The translations under genes were made by a program, and so were the position numbers. Positions 5,635 through 12,397 of a DNA stretch of 37,207 nucleotides are shown piece after piece (position 1 is the first letter of the stretch; each line of letters starts with the position of its first letter). The stretch comes from a virus. The DNA is taken from positions 1 through 37,207 of the IMG/VR virus record IMGVR_UViG_3300044846_001950; one strand, written 5' to 3'. A model generated the notes under the pieces. The model saw only the letters and a list, made by a program, of their open reading frames with translations, made no database searches and was not told where the DNA came from.

Positions 5635-5841
5635 ATGGAAGCAATTGAAATAATCATTGAGCCTTACTTGGAAAACACTTTTGACGTTACTCTTGTATAC
5701 AAGAAAGGCGATGAAGTAACGAGTAAACAAGACTTTGTTGTCCACACGGATAGCACAAAGTTTCGCAAGAAAATAATCATTGATGGTAACCCAACAATGC
5801 AAGAACGAATGATACTAAAAGCAATCTTCAGATTCAATTAA
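5635..5841 (+). CDS. Small early protein, unknown
   Basis: The product is 68 residues with mixed charge and beta-like character (IEIIIEPYLENTFDVTLVYK; SKQDFVVHTDSTKFRKKIII), ending in a short helix. It lies 8 bases after the preceding gene. No motif recognised. Confidence 0.6.
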   Translation: MEAIEIIIEPYLENTFDVTLVYKKGDEVTSKQDFVVHTDSTKFRKKIIIDGNPTMQERMILKAIFRFN

Positions 5842-5863
5842 TAACCAATAAAAATCAAACGCC

Positions 5864-6124
5864 ATGAACACACAAAAAGTAAATTCAGTAAAAGCATCAA
5901 AATTCCTTTCTTGGTATTTCTCGGACTCGGATATGGTAGAAGACTTCGATCAGCGTGCAATAAACATGTTAGAGAGTGAGGGGTTCGTAAACATATCAGC
6001 AAGACAATTATTTGAAGAGTGCGGATACATTCCTTCATTCATCTGCGAACAAGTGGACGTGGATTGGGATGATGCACGAGAGTACTCTCCTGAAGAAATA
6101 GAATTTATCAATGACATTAACTAA
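5864..6124 (+). CDS. Acidic early protein (FLSWYFSDSD ... GYIPSFICE)
   Basis: The product is 86 residues and strongly acidic. The layout FLSWYFSDSDMVEDF, then an alpha-helix with LESEGFVNISARQLFEECG, YIPSFICEQVDVDWDD and a terminal SPEEIEFIN looks like a compact helical domain. I have the impression that this FxxYYFSD ... GYIP pattern recurs in other Bacteroidota phages. It overlaps the start region of the next gene only if that gene uses the upstream ATG at 6111. Confidence 0.65.
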   Translation: MNTQKVNSVKASKFLSWYFSDSDMVEDFDQRAINMLESEGFVNISARQLFEECGYIPSFICEQVDVDWDDAREYSPEEIEFINDIN

Positions 6125-6140
6125 TAAAACAATAAACAAC

Positions 6141-6521
6141 ATGAACACACAACAAGTAACACAGGAAGACATCTTCAAAGTAATTAACACACTTGCCATT
6201 CAGGTGAGAGATGACCTAGCGGAACACATGACATTCTCAGAGAGTGAGGACACGCTAGAGGCTGTAAAGAGTATTATCAAGATATCCCAATTGTACAACT
6301 ATGACTGGAACTATCCCTTCAGCGAGGGCGATACTTACTACACTATCGAATACGATACAATTGTAGAATCGGTATGGGACGAGGTGAGCAAAGAGATATA
6401 CCTGAGTAATGCCAATAGAATCTACAACTACGGAGACCAGCAATACTTCAGCAGTCTAGATGAAGCAGTACACTACTTCAGAACTAAAGGAAAATCAACC
6501 CCTAAATTATCATTGCTATGA
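6141..6521 (+). CDS. Acidic early protein, unknown
   Basis: The product is 126 residues. The ATG at 6141 is preferred to 6111 because 6111 lies inside the previous gene and 6141 follows an A-rich spacer (AATAAACAAC) like other genes here. The N-terminal MNTQQVTQED echoes MNTQKVNSVK of the previous gene. The body is helical and acidic (DDLAEHMTFSESEDTLEAV), then aromatic (YNYDWNYPFSEGDTYYTIEY), with a C-terminal YFSSLDEAVHYFRTKG. Overlaps the next gene by ATGA. Confidence 0.6.
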   Translation: MNTQQVTQEDIFKVINTLAIQVRDDLAEHMTFSESEDTLEAVKSIIKISQLYNYDWNYPFSEGDTYYTIEYDTIVESVWDEVSKEIYLSNANRIYNYGDQQYFSSLDEAVHYFRTKGKSTPKLSLL

Positions 6522-6727
6522 ACGAACACGAAATAACAATCAATGCCGTTGAACTTGCTTCTGAACTTGCTTCAGCACACCTTGAGCGAGTACACTATGA
6601 CCGCATACAAATTTGGGAAGAGTCCGAAGAGGGGGAGAGATACACCGAGGAAGCACAAGATATCTTCAACGACCTTTACGACAATTATTATTCACTGATT
6701 GAATCAACTAAAATACAAGAGGCATGA
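6518..6727 (+). CDS. Acidic helical early protein, unknown
   Basis: The product is 69 residues, very acidic, predicted mostly helix (ELASELASAHLERVHYDRIQ, IWEESEEGERYTEEAQDIF). Joined to both neighbours by ATGA overlaps (6518-6521 and 6724-6727), so it is part of a translationally coupled group of three. Confidence 0.6.
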   Translation: MNEHEITINAVELASELASAHLERVHYDRIQIWEESEEGERYTEEAQDIFNDLYDNYYSLIESTKIQEA

Positions 6728-6951
6728 ACGTATTAACAATTAAGAAACGCCCGATGCAACAACACATCGGAGGCACTCAGGACATTGTCTTTTACACACG
6801 GGACAAGGCTCTGTCCAGATTCTTCGAAATGACAGACGAGTTAGGTTACGAGGTTGAGGTTACCTATCAGGGTAATCTTGTTACCTACGAAGCAGGAGGA
6901 GTAGGTAATGATTACAGGGTTGAATTAGAGCTAACGAGTACACACCTATGA
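6724..6951 (+). CDS. Small early protein, unknown
   Basis: The product is 75 residues with mixed composition. It reads MNVLTIKKRPMQQHIGGTQ, then FFEMTDELGYEVEVTYQGN and VGNDYRVELELTSTHL, suggesting an alpha/beta mini-domain. ATGA overlaps join it to genes on both sides. No motif recognised. Confidence 0.6.
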   Translation: MNVLTIKKRPMQQHIGGTQDIVFYTRDKALSRFFEMTDELGYEVEVTYQGNLVTYEAGGVGNDYRVELELTSTHL

Positions 6952-7112
6952 ACGAGACAACATTCTTCTTCAATAAAACAGGTGAGACGTATACGCTAGA
7001 GGTTCACCAAAACAGGAAGAGAGAGTACAAGAGAGCAAATCTTGTACTATCATCCTTCTCTCAAGCCATTGCTGAGTACGAACAATGTAAAAAAATAACA
7101 AAAATAAATTAA
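6948..7112 (+). CDS. Tiny basic early protein (54 aa), unknown
   Basis: ATG 6948 overlaps the stop of the previous gene (ATGA) and the frame runs to TAA at 7110. The product begins MNETTFFFNKTGETYTLEVH and continues through a basic helix (NRKREYKRANLVLSSFSQAI). The coupling and the absence of a competing frame support it. Function unknown. Confidence 0.55.
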   Translation: MNETTFFFNKTGETYTLEVHQNRKREYKRANLVLSSFSQAIAEYEQCKKITKIN

Positions 7113-7129
7113 CTTAAAATAATCTTAAT

Positions 7130-7276
7130 ATGAAACCAAAAAATCAATTCTTTACAGATAAGTACGGAATAACAACCCTTAAAAACCCTATTAGTGAAAA
7201 TGATAAAATTCTTATAGGTAAAATTTCTGAACTATTGAATAATAAAAACAAACACGCTAAAAATATAAAGCCATGA
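7130..7276 (+). CDS. Tiny early protein (48 aa), unknown
   Basis: Frame from ATG 7130 to TGA 7276, encoding MKPKNQFFTDKYGITTLKNP and a Lys/Asn-rich tail. It follows an A-rich leader and overlaps the next gene by ATGA. Function unknown; support comes from position and coupling only. Confidence 0.5.
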   Translation: MKPKNQFFTDKYGITTLKNPISENDKILIGKISELLNNKNKHAKNIKP

Positions 7277-7452
7277 TGAAAGCTAAAATTAACGGAGTAG
7301 TTCACAATATAGAAGACTACCTAAGCGAGAACATAGGGACTCGTTCAAACCCTGAAATGTATTTACACTCAGTAACAACTACTGAGGGGAAGAAATTCCT
7401 TGCAGAGAAAAACGAGATTGAATTTCCAATTGCCTTTGCCATAATCAATTAA
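7273..7452 (+). CDS. Tiny early protein (58-59 aa), unknown
   Basis: Two adjacent ATG codons (7273 and 7276) can start this frame, the first overlapping the stop of the previous gene. The product contains INGVVHNIEDYLSENIG and KKFLAEKNEIEFPIAFAI. It is followed by 12 bases of spacer before the next gene. No family recognised. Confidence 0.55.
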   Translation: MMKAKINGVVHNIEDYLSENIGTRSNPEMYLHSVTTTEGKKFLAEKNEIEFPIAFAIIN

Positions 7453-7464
7453 TAATACACACAC

Positions 7465-7872
7465 ATGAAAACACAAATTGAAAAGTTAATTGTCCTTGCA
7501 CGAAACATTGCAGACGCACACATGGGTTATAACCTCATTGGAGAAATGGTAACGCACACCCCTAACGTGAGAATACACCAAATGAATGCCGACAAGGAGA
7601 GGGAGTTCACCACGATATACTTCAGCTCAGGTGAAGTTGAGTTCAGAGTTAGGTTCTCAAATTACCAAGGAGTTACTCTGGAGTTCCAATACGCTACAAA
7701 TACCGAAGAGGTTCTAGACCTACTCATTACCGAGGTGGAAGAGTCCCTCATTGATTGGTTTGTATATTATCAGGAGGACATGGTTCGAATCAAAGAGGAG
7801 GCTCTCGAGAAGAGAAAGCAGTTACTCATTAAATTAACAAACGAGATAAACGAAATGGAGGGCAAATCATGA
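7465..7872 (+). CDS. Acidic early protein with C-terminal coiled coil
   Basis: The product is 135 residues. The first 85 residues look like an alpha/beta fold (helix IEKLIVLARNIADAHMGYN; strands FTTIYFSSGEVEFRVRF and VTLEFQY). Residues about 85-132 form a long charged helix (LITEVEESLIDWFVYYQED; KEEALEKRKQLLIKLTNEI) that could be a coiled coil for self-association. It overlaps the next gene by ATGA. No known motif. Confidence 0.65.
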   Translation: MKTQIEKLIVLARNIADAHMGYNLIGEMVTHTPNVRIHQMNADKEREFTTIYFSSGEVEFRVRFSNYQGVTLEFQYATNTEEVLDLLITEVEESLIDWFVYYQEDMVRIKEEALEKRKQLLIKLTNEINEMEGKS

Positions 7873-8147
7873 AATACTTTATAAAGGACATAGCAGACCA
7901 AGTACAACTAGACGTGTACCCTTCAGGAAGATTACTAGCCTTCGACTCAGTTCACGTTGTGGACTGCGGAAAGAAAGATATCAAGGTATACCTTCAGGGA
8001 GTAATTAACATGGACGAGGAGAACTTGGTAATTCATACCGCTTCTTACACGGATGACATGGAGGCAAACGATGACTCAGCAGAGGACTGGAACTTGTTCG
8101 ATGATAGCGAGATTGTTTTCTTAGAAAAACATTTACAATACAATTAA
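7869..8147 (+). CDS. Acidic early protein, unknown
   Basis: The product is 92 residues, very acidic (DDMEANDDSAEDWNLFDDSE near the C-terminus) with preceding beta-like stretches (QVQLDVYPSGRLLAF; KKDIKVYLQGVIN). The start is coupled to the previous gene. Acidic small proteins of this kind can act as DNA mimics, which I mention only as a possibility. Confidence 0.6.
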   Translation: MKYFIKDIADQVQLDVYPSGRLLAFDSVHVVDCGKKDIKVYLQGVINMDEENLVIHTASYTDDMEANDDSAEDWNLFDDSEIVFLEKHLQYN

Positions 8148-8149
8148 TC

Positions 8150-8473
8150 ATGGAAAGAATTGAACTGAATAACAATGAAATTGGAAGAGTACAAAGCGTA
8201 CTCTCCGATTATCTAAATGATCATAATTCTTGTGTCGTTGACTATGAGGGAGACTTCATGTTAGACAATAAAGAATGTGTATACCTAATTATCGAGGGAT
8301 GGTACAAGAAGGACGAACACTTTCTCCAAGGACAAATGAGAGAGGTTGCTGAATTCGACTGCGAGACATTCCTTATAACACATGAGGAAATTGAATCTTA
8401 TCAGGATGCCTCTTTAATATCATTCTCCGAGAATCAAACGTATGACCATCTGGGAAGCGGAAACTACATTTAA
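8150..8473 (+). CDS. Acidic early protein, unknown
   Basis: The product is 107 residues and acidic. It begins two bases after the previous stop. Regions VQSVLSDYLNDHNSCVVDYE, YLIIEGWYKKDEHFLQGQM and EVAEFDCETFLITHEEIES look like one compact alpha/beta domain. No motif recognised. Confidence 0.6.
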   Translation: MERIELNNNEIGRVQSVLSDYLNDHNSCVVDYEGDFMLDNKECVYLIIEGWYKKDEHFLQGQMREVAEFDCETFLITHEEIESYQDASLISFSENQTYDHLGSGNYI

Positions 8474-8482
8474 TCACACAAA

Positions 8483-8632
8483 ATGAAAAAGACAATTGAC
8501 ATCATCTTAACTATACTAGGCATACTTTGTCTAGTTATGTTCTTCGTCTCATACATGACCGATTCAACACCACTAATGTTAGGCACGATGACTATACTAC
8601 CGATAGTCTACCTGATAGGTAACTTGCAATAA
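8483..8632 (+). CDS. Tiny two-helix membrane protein (49 aa)
   Basis: The product is short, with two hydrophobic helices, roughly residues 5-24 (DIILTILGILCLVMFFVSYM) and 30-47 (PLMLGTMTILPIVYLIG), and a MKK N-terminus. It is the last gene of the early run, six bases before the next ATG-like site and 18 bases before the terminator. It mirrors the small two-helix protein that opens the run (3096-3287). Confidence 0.6.
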   Translation: MKKTIDIILTILGILCLVMFFVSYMTDSTPLMLGTMTILPIVYLIGNLQ

Positions 8633-8649
8633 TAGACATGGAAAATCTT

Positions 8650-8684
8650 AAAAGGATGTTGTTAATTCAGCATCCTTTTTTTTT
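8650..8684 (+). terminator. Terminator closing the early operon
   Basis: Stem AAAAGGATG (8650-8658) / CATCCTTTT (8671-8679) with a 12-base loop, ending in a nine-T run (8676-8684). It separates the early run from the recombination operon. Confidence 0.85.
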
Positions 8685-8720
8685 GTGCCTAATTTTCAAT
8701 GAGTTAGAGCTTGTTTGTAT

Positions 8721-8757
8721 TGATCCGGTCAAGGCTGGTCCACATTTTACCGGATCA
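8721..8757. promoter_or_regulatory. 9-bp inverted repeat, candidate operator
   Basis: TGATCCGGT (8721-8729) and ACCGGATCA (8749-8757) are perfect inverted copies separated by 19 bp. The pair lies 59 bp upstream of the -33 element at 8816, in a gap without a gene. Half-sites centred about 28 bp apart fit a dimeric regulator, or the RNA may form a hairpin with a large loop. Confidence 0.5.
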
Positions 8758-8815
8758 CCGCCCGAATCCAGAAAATTTACTATCACTTCTTGCAGCAGGT
8801 CAGACAGTGCAAAGT

Positions 8816-8846
8816 TTTGATTTTGCTACGTTTTATATTACTTTTG
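8816..8846 (+). promoter_or_regulatory. Bacteroidota-type promoter for the recombination operon
   Basis: TTTG (8816-8819), a 19-bp spacer and TACTTTTG (8839-8846), a full match to TTTG / TAnnTTTG. Transcription would begin near 8853, about 40 nt before the first possible start (TTG 8891). Confidence 0.65.
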
Positions 8847-8890
8847 GTTTGTAAAAACTTCTCGCACACATTTTTTAACATAATAATAGT

Positions 8891-9184
8891 TTGAACACCA
8901 ATCAAGATAATAAGCTACAGAAAAAGGTTGTTGGGGATTCCTTACTGATGTCCTTTATTAAGACGTGCCGTTCTCATGCAGATGTGTTAAACATGGCTTA
9001 TATCAACCATATGTGTGGTAATGGGCAGCGTTGGATGAGCGACATTGTGGGCAGAAAGAAGCCTATCAGAGACCGAGAGAAGGTCATCAAGGTCATCAAT
9101 TCTATATTGGAATATTGCGATGAGGTAGAGGAAATGAGAGAGAAAATTGAACGCCTAAAGCATGAAATCGAAGCACAAGTATAG
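8891..9184 (+). CDS. Small charged protein, possible regulator
   Basis: The product is up to 97 residues, first in the recombination operon. Two starts are possible: TTG 8891, close to the promoter, or ATG 8948, which shortens it by 19 residues. The body contains NGQRWMSDIVGRKKPIRDRE, which could be a recognition helix with basic residues, then a long charged helix (EVEEMREKIERLKHEIEAQ) typical of a dimerising coiled coil. This suits a DNA-binding regulator, but no family is recognised. It overlaps the next gene by 23 bases. Confidence 0.6.
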   Translation: MNTNQDNKLQKKVVGDSLLMSFIKTCRSHADVLNMAYINHMCGNGQRWMSDIVGRKKPIRDREKVIKVINSILEYCDEVEEMREKIERLKHEIEAQV

Positions 9185-9401
9185 AGCAAATTGGCTCACC
9201 TATTTTGCCGAGAAGGACATAAATCCGAGGAACGCACTAAAGATATTCCGACCAGAATTTGATCCATTGAAGGTCAAAAGGATGATGTCCTTGTTTCATG
9301 GGAGGATGATATTCGAGGAAGAAGACCTAGTCGATTGGAAGAATATAAAATCATCTATAGAGAGAACAGACACAAGAAACAATGGCAAAATCTTTTCGTA
9401 G
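9162..9401 (+). CDS. Small basic protein, unknown
   Basis: The product is 79 residues, basic at its N-terminus (MKSKHKYRANWLTYFAEKD). It includes NALKIFRPEFDPLKVKRMM, and EEDLVDWKNIKSSIERTDTR near its end. It overlaps both neighbours (23 and 20 bases), as tightly packed operon genes do. Helical and charged; it may bind nucleic acid. No motif recognised. Confidence 0.6.
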   Translation: MKSKHKYRANWLTYFAEKDINPRNALKIFRPEFDPLKVKRMMSLFHGRMIFEEEDLVDWKNIKSSIERTDTRNNGKIFS

Positions 9402-9672
9402 TCAGAAGTATTTAAAGAGGGCAGACACATATCTAGCCCTCGACACTATGCACAAAAGAGTGAACAAGATATGCATATCTCTGGGCATACCACAAGATCC
9501 CAAGTCATATGTATACTTCGACCTTGCTCTCTTGAGCTTCCCTCAAGGGGAGAGGAGGAAGATTCTCAAGCAGATTTTTAGCAAGTGGGGTACAGATATA
9601 AAGCTCGAACACGAACCTTATTTATTAACATTGGAAAAATTTACAAAAAAAGTTTTGGATGGTTTCGAATAA
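9382..9672 (+). CDS. Small basic helical protein, unknown
   Basis: The product is 96 residues, Lys/Arg-rich and helical (SQKYLKRADTYLALDTMHKR; GERRKILKQIFSKWGTDIKL). It lies just upstream of recT, and the gap contains a weak promoter-like pair. It could be a DNA-interacting accessory of the recombination module, but no family is recognised. Confidence 0.6.
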   Translation: MAKSFRSQKYLKRADTYLALDTMHKRVNKICISLGIPQDPKSYVYFDLALLSFPQGERRKILKQIFSKWGTDIKLEHEPYLLTLEKFTKKVLDGFE

Positions 9673-9685
9673 TACATTACATTCG
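9654..9685 (+). promoter_or_regulatory. Weak candidate promoter for recT
   Basis: TTTG (9654-9657), a 20-bp spacer and TACATTCG (9678-9685), one mismatch from TAnnTTTG. It would give a leader of about 25 nt to ATG 9716. Possible internal start for recombination genes. Confidence 0.35.
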
Positions 9686-9715
9686 CAAAACATTAATAAA
9701 GAAAACCTATAAATT

Positions 9716-10582
9716 ATGTCAAACATAACAATTTCACCAAAGACGGTTATGCCGTTCATTGAGCCTCGAAGAGAGGAAATGATTAAACTGATGGGAGGAG
9801 AAGAAGTCCTCATGAGAGAGATGTCTTTCGCCATCCAAGCTGCTAACAACAACCAAGTGTTGGCAAATTCTAACCCACAATCAGTTGCAATGGCTGTGTA
9901 CAATTGTGCATTGACCAAGTTGTCTCTGAACCCTGTGATGAACTTGGCTTACCTCGTTCCTTTCAAGGGTAACGCTAAACTTATGCCTGGCTACCAAGGT
10001 ATGATTAAACTTATCTCTGACACAGGGATTATCAAGGCTGTATCTTCTGCTGTAGTTTACCGAGGAGACGAGTTCGACTTCGTTCAAGGTACAAACCCTG
10101 AGATTATTCACAAGCCTAAAGGGGAGACGTTCAAAGACAGCGATGTAATAGCTGTATACGCAATCTTTGTACTGCACAATGACGAGAAGCTATTCGAGAT
10201 CATGTGGAAGCCTCAGATTGATGCCATTAAGAATCGTTCAGAGACTGGTCGTAGAGATGTTGGACCTTGGTCTACTGACTATGCAGAGATGGCTCGCAAG
10301 ACCGTTGTTAAGAGAGGTTGGAAGTCTATCCCTAAATCATCTTTTGCCTTGGATAAGATTGAGAAAGTTAACACGGCTATCAGTATTGACAATGAAGAGT
10401 ATAAGACAGTTGAGTATGTTAAGATGAGCGAGGAGCAGGTTGACCGCTTACTTGAGAAGACTACCAACGTGGTAGAACTTGAGACCGCTTTGTCTGACGA
10501 GTCAGTAATGATTGATCCTGAGCAGAAGAAAGATATTATTGAGAAGGCTCGTAAGAAAGTTAAAGGAGGGGACAATGAGTAA
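9716..10582 (+). CDS. recT: RecT-family single-strand annealing protein
   Basis: The product is 288 residues, the usual RecT length. Recognisable family features in order: an N-terminal helix region, then the SVAMAVYNCALTKLSLNPVM helix (LxxxxxxGL/SLxP-type), NLAYLVPFKG and MPGYQGMIKLISDTG (the P-x-Y-x-G-x-I/M core, residues about 85-104), VYRGDEFDF, VYAIFVLHNDE, and a basic YAEMARKTVVKRGWKSIPKS segment. RecT coats single strands and anneals complementary DNA at replication forks and ends, working with an exonuclease, here encoded immediately downstream. The stop overlaps the start of that gene by 8 bases, so the two are made together, as in RecET-like pairs. Confidence 0.93.
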   Translation: MSNITISPKTVMPFIEPRREEMIKLMGGEEVLMREMSFAIQAANNNQVLANSNPQSVAMAVYNCALTKLSLNPVMNLAYLVPFKGNAKLMPGYQGMIKLISDTGIIKAVSSAVVYRGDEFDFVQGTNPEIIHKPKGETFKDSDVIAVYAIFVLHNDEKLFEIMWKPQIDAIKNRSETGRRDVGPWSTDYAEMARKTVVKRGWKSIPKSSFALDKIEKVNTAISIDNEEYKTVEYVKMSEEQVDRLLEKTTNVVELETALSDESVMIDPEQKKDIIEKARKKVKGGDNE

Positions 10583-11258
10583 TCTATTAAACGAAATCCT
10601 AAAGGAACAAGCACAAGCGTCTGACCAACGCTCACAGGCTTGGTTCAACGCTCGTGTGGGTAAGTTCACCGCATCGGAGATATACAAACTAATGACTCAA
10701 CCTCAGACGAAGGCAGCGAGAGACAACGGAGAGTTGTCCGAGACTACCAAGACTTACATCATGGGCAAGGTTGCCGAGGAACTAGCAGGTGTTGAGCAGA
10801 CCACTAACTCTGCGGCTACGGACTGGGGTGTAGAACATGAGGCTGAGGCTTGTAATCTATATGCCGAGATGATGGAGTCTCGTGTCGACTCTGTAGGGTT
10901 TATCCCCTACGGAGACCACGCAGGAGGTTCTCCAGATGGTATATGCTCACGCTTCGGTGTGATTGAGATTAAGTGTCCTTACAACTTCGAGAATCATGTG
11001 CAGAACCTTCTCATTGCAGACGAGGATGACCTATTCAAGCAGAGAAAACCTTACTGGTGGCAGTTGCAAATGAACATGATTGTTGCAGGAAAGGAAGAGG
11101 GGATGTTCATATCTTACGATCCACGAATGGATGGGAAGAACAAGTTAGCAATAATTCCTGTACATTTACAATCGGATTCAAAAGAAATTTTGGACAACGC
11201 TATTGCAATGGCAGTTAAGTACAAACAATTTTTAATCGAAAAGTTAGGCAACCGATGA
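10575..11258 (+). CDS. YqaJ/lambda-exo type viral recombinase exonuclease
   Basis: The product is 227 residues from ATG 10575; the longer frame from 10512 is rejected because 10575 has a strong AAAGGAGG just upstream and the family N-terminus (RSQAWFNARVGKFTASEIYK) begins soon after. The PD-(D/E)xK nuclease core is visible: GGSPDGICS, then GVIEIKCPYNFENH (residues about 115-140), with YWWQLQMNMIVAGKEEGMF following, the Gln-motif helix typical of YqaJ. It would degrade the 5' strand at double-strand ends to expose the single strand that RecT anneals. Starts inside the 3' end of recT, implying coupled translation. Confidence 0.92.
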   Translation: MSNLLNEILKEQAQASDQRSQAWFNARVGKFTASEIYKLMTQPQTKAARDNGELSETTKTYIMGKVAEELAGVEQTTNSAATDWGVEHEAEACNLYAEMMESRVDSVGFIPYGDHAGGSPDGICSRFGVIEIKCPYNFENHVQNLLIADEDDLFKQRKPYWWQLQMNMIVAGKEEGMFISYDPRMDGKNKLAIIPVHLQSDSKEILDNAIAMAVKYKQFLIEKLGNR

Positions 11259-11629
11259 TTCTAGACGAGCATAAAAGACATCAGATAATAGCATCCATGC
11301 TACACGCAAATGCTTTTGTAAACATCTCTGACCAAATAGGCCCTCCCTTTTGGGAGAAGGAAGTAAAGATGAAGGGTAACCAGTTCGTTAAGGCTGCCGA
11401 GCAGAGATATAAAGTATTAGCCACCTCCCTCTTCGACATAGAGGGTGGTGACTACTACCTTCGAGCAATGGATGACGCTGAACATCTCATCGAAGAGATT
11501 GCTACACTACCCTGGTTTGCTTATTACGATATCGTTCAACTAATTAAAAAATACAAGGATGAAAAAACTTTGGAGGAGAGAGAGAAAATTCAGAAAAGAA
11601 TTGACTCTGAATCAACAAAAGAAGAGTGA
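11255..11629 (+). CDS. Helical protein of the recombination operon, unknown
   Basis: The product is 124 residues, joined to the exonuclease gene by ATGA. It is mostly helix, with IIASMLHANAFVNISDQIG, QFVKAAEQRYKVLATSLFDI, an acidic AMDDAEHLIEEIATLPW, and a highly charged C-terminal coiled-coil-like region (EKTLEEREKIQKRIDSESTK). No catalytic motif recognised. Its place next to the exonuclease suggests an accessory to recombination or an unrelated early gene. Confidence 0.6.
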   Translation: MILDEHKRHQIIASMLHANAFVNISDQIGPPFWEKEVKMKGNQFVKAAEQRYKVLATSLFDIEGGDYYLRAMDDAEHLIEEIATLPWFAYYDIVQLIKKYKDEKTLEEREKIQKRIDSESTKEE

Positions 11630-11683
11630 TATTTACACCTTACTTGCCCTATTAATTGCTATATTTATCTACACACAACCGTC

Positions 11684-12064
11684 ATGAAAGATCACCACAA
11701 ATTTTTAGCATTTGCCATAGGCATACTAACCTTTATTGCTATTGTCCATATACTTAGTGTAAAAGTCATGGAAGAAAATAATGACGTTAATACAATGCTT
11801 GGCAAACAAATAGAGGAGCAGCAGAAGGTTATAGATGCGAAACAAGTTCAGATTACGCAATTGCAACGCACCCTAGCGAATCTAAAGGGAGATGTAGTAG
11901 TTATAGATAACAAGTCAAAGGAAACTAAAACCAAATACAAAGATGAAAAAAGGTATATTGATCTTGCTACTCCTAGTCAGCAATCAACTCTTCTCTCAAC
12001 TAACATCACAGAGTTCAAGGATCTTGATAAACAAGGATACTTTGACTTGCCTGAAGGATACTGA
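11684..12064 (+). CDS. N-terminal membrane anchor plus coiled coil, i-spanin candidate
   Basis: The product is 126 residues. One N-terminal transmembrane helix (FLAFAIGILTFIAIVHILSV, residues about 7-27) is followed by a periplasm-directed coiled coil (MLGKQIEEQQKVIDAKQVQI and on to about residue 75) and a hydrophilic end (FKDLDKQGYFDLPEGY). This is the topology of an inner-membrane spanin (Rz-like). The gene overlaps the next one by 122 bases in another frame, and the next product has a signal peptide, an arrangement familiar from Rz/Rz1 pairs. Against it, lysis genes of this phage sit on the other strand. The assignment is inference from topology. Confidence 0.5.
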   Translation: MKDHHKFLAFAIGILTFIAIVHILSVKVMEENNDVNTMLGKQIEEQQKVIDAKQVQITQLQRTLANLKGDVVVIDNKSKETKTKYKDEKRYIDLATPSQQSTLLSTNITEFKDLDKQGYFDLPEGY

Positions 12065-12392
12065 GATTAAAATCATTAACAAGTTAGCCGCAGCCGAGAG
12101 GTTCTACCACTCCATGTACGATACTCATTTGAGTAAGATTGCTAACCTTGAGAAGCAGATTTCTATCTTGGATGTTATTGCCAATGACTATAAGGTTTCT
12201 TTCGAGGCTAAGTCAAATCAGTATGAGTCCTTACAGATGCAGTACGAATTGAGGGTTAAGGAATACGATGAGTTGGAGAGTTCCTATTGGACACTTAACG
12301 CAAAGAAAACCACATGGAAGACTCTTACAATCGTGGGCATACCAGTCTCCTTCGTTGGAGGCGTTCTACTTACAGTTAAACTTTTAAACTAA
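11943..12392 (+). CDS. Secreted coiled-coil protein with C-terminal membrane helix, spanin-like partner
   Basis: The product is 149 residues. A signal peptide (KKGILILLLLVSNQLFSQ, cleavage after FS/Q, a Bacteroidota-style end) leads to a long coiled coil (residues about 45-115, e.g. KIANLEKQISILDVIANDYK and VKEYDELESSYW), then a C-terminal transmembrane helix (TLTIVGIPVSFVGGVLLTV, residues about 127-147) with a Lys-Leu-Leu-Asn end. There is no lipobox Cys near the signal, so it is not a classical Rz1; one protein that spans the periplasm with both ends could act as a unimolecular spanin. Its start lies inside the previous gene in another frame. Confidence 0.55.
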   Translation: MKKGILILLLLVSNQLFSQLTSQSSRILINKDTLTCLKDTEIKIINKLAAAERFYHSMYDTHLSKIANLEKQISILDVIANDYKVSFEAKSNQYESLQMQYELRVKEYDELESSYWTLNAKKTTWKTLTIVGIPVSFVGGVLLTVKLLN

Positions 12393-12397
12393 CACAC

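Noticed and set aside
8638-8820. Plus-strand 60-residue frame after the early operon
   Set aside because: Its first part runs through a clear terminator (stem AAAAGGATG / CATCCTTTT and T run), then through the 9-bp inverted repeat. The residue mix is not protein-like.
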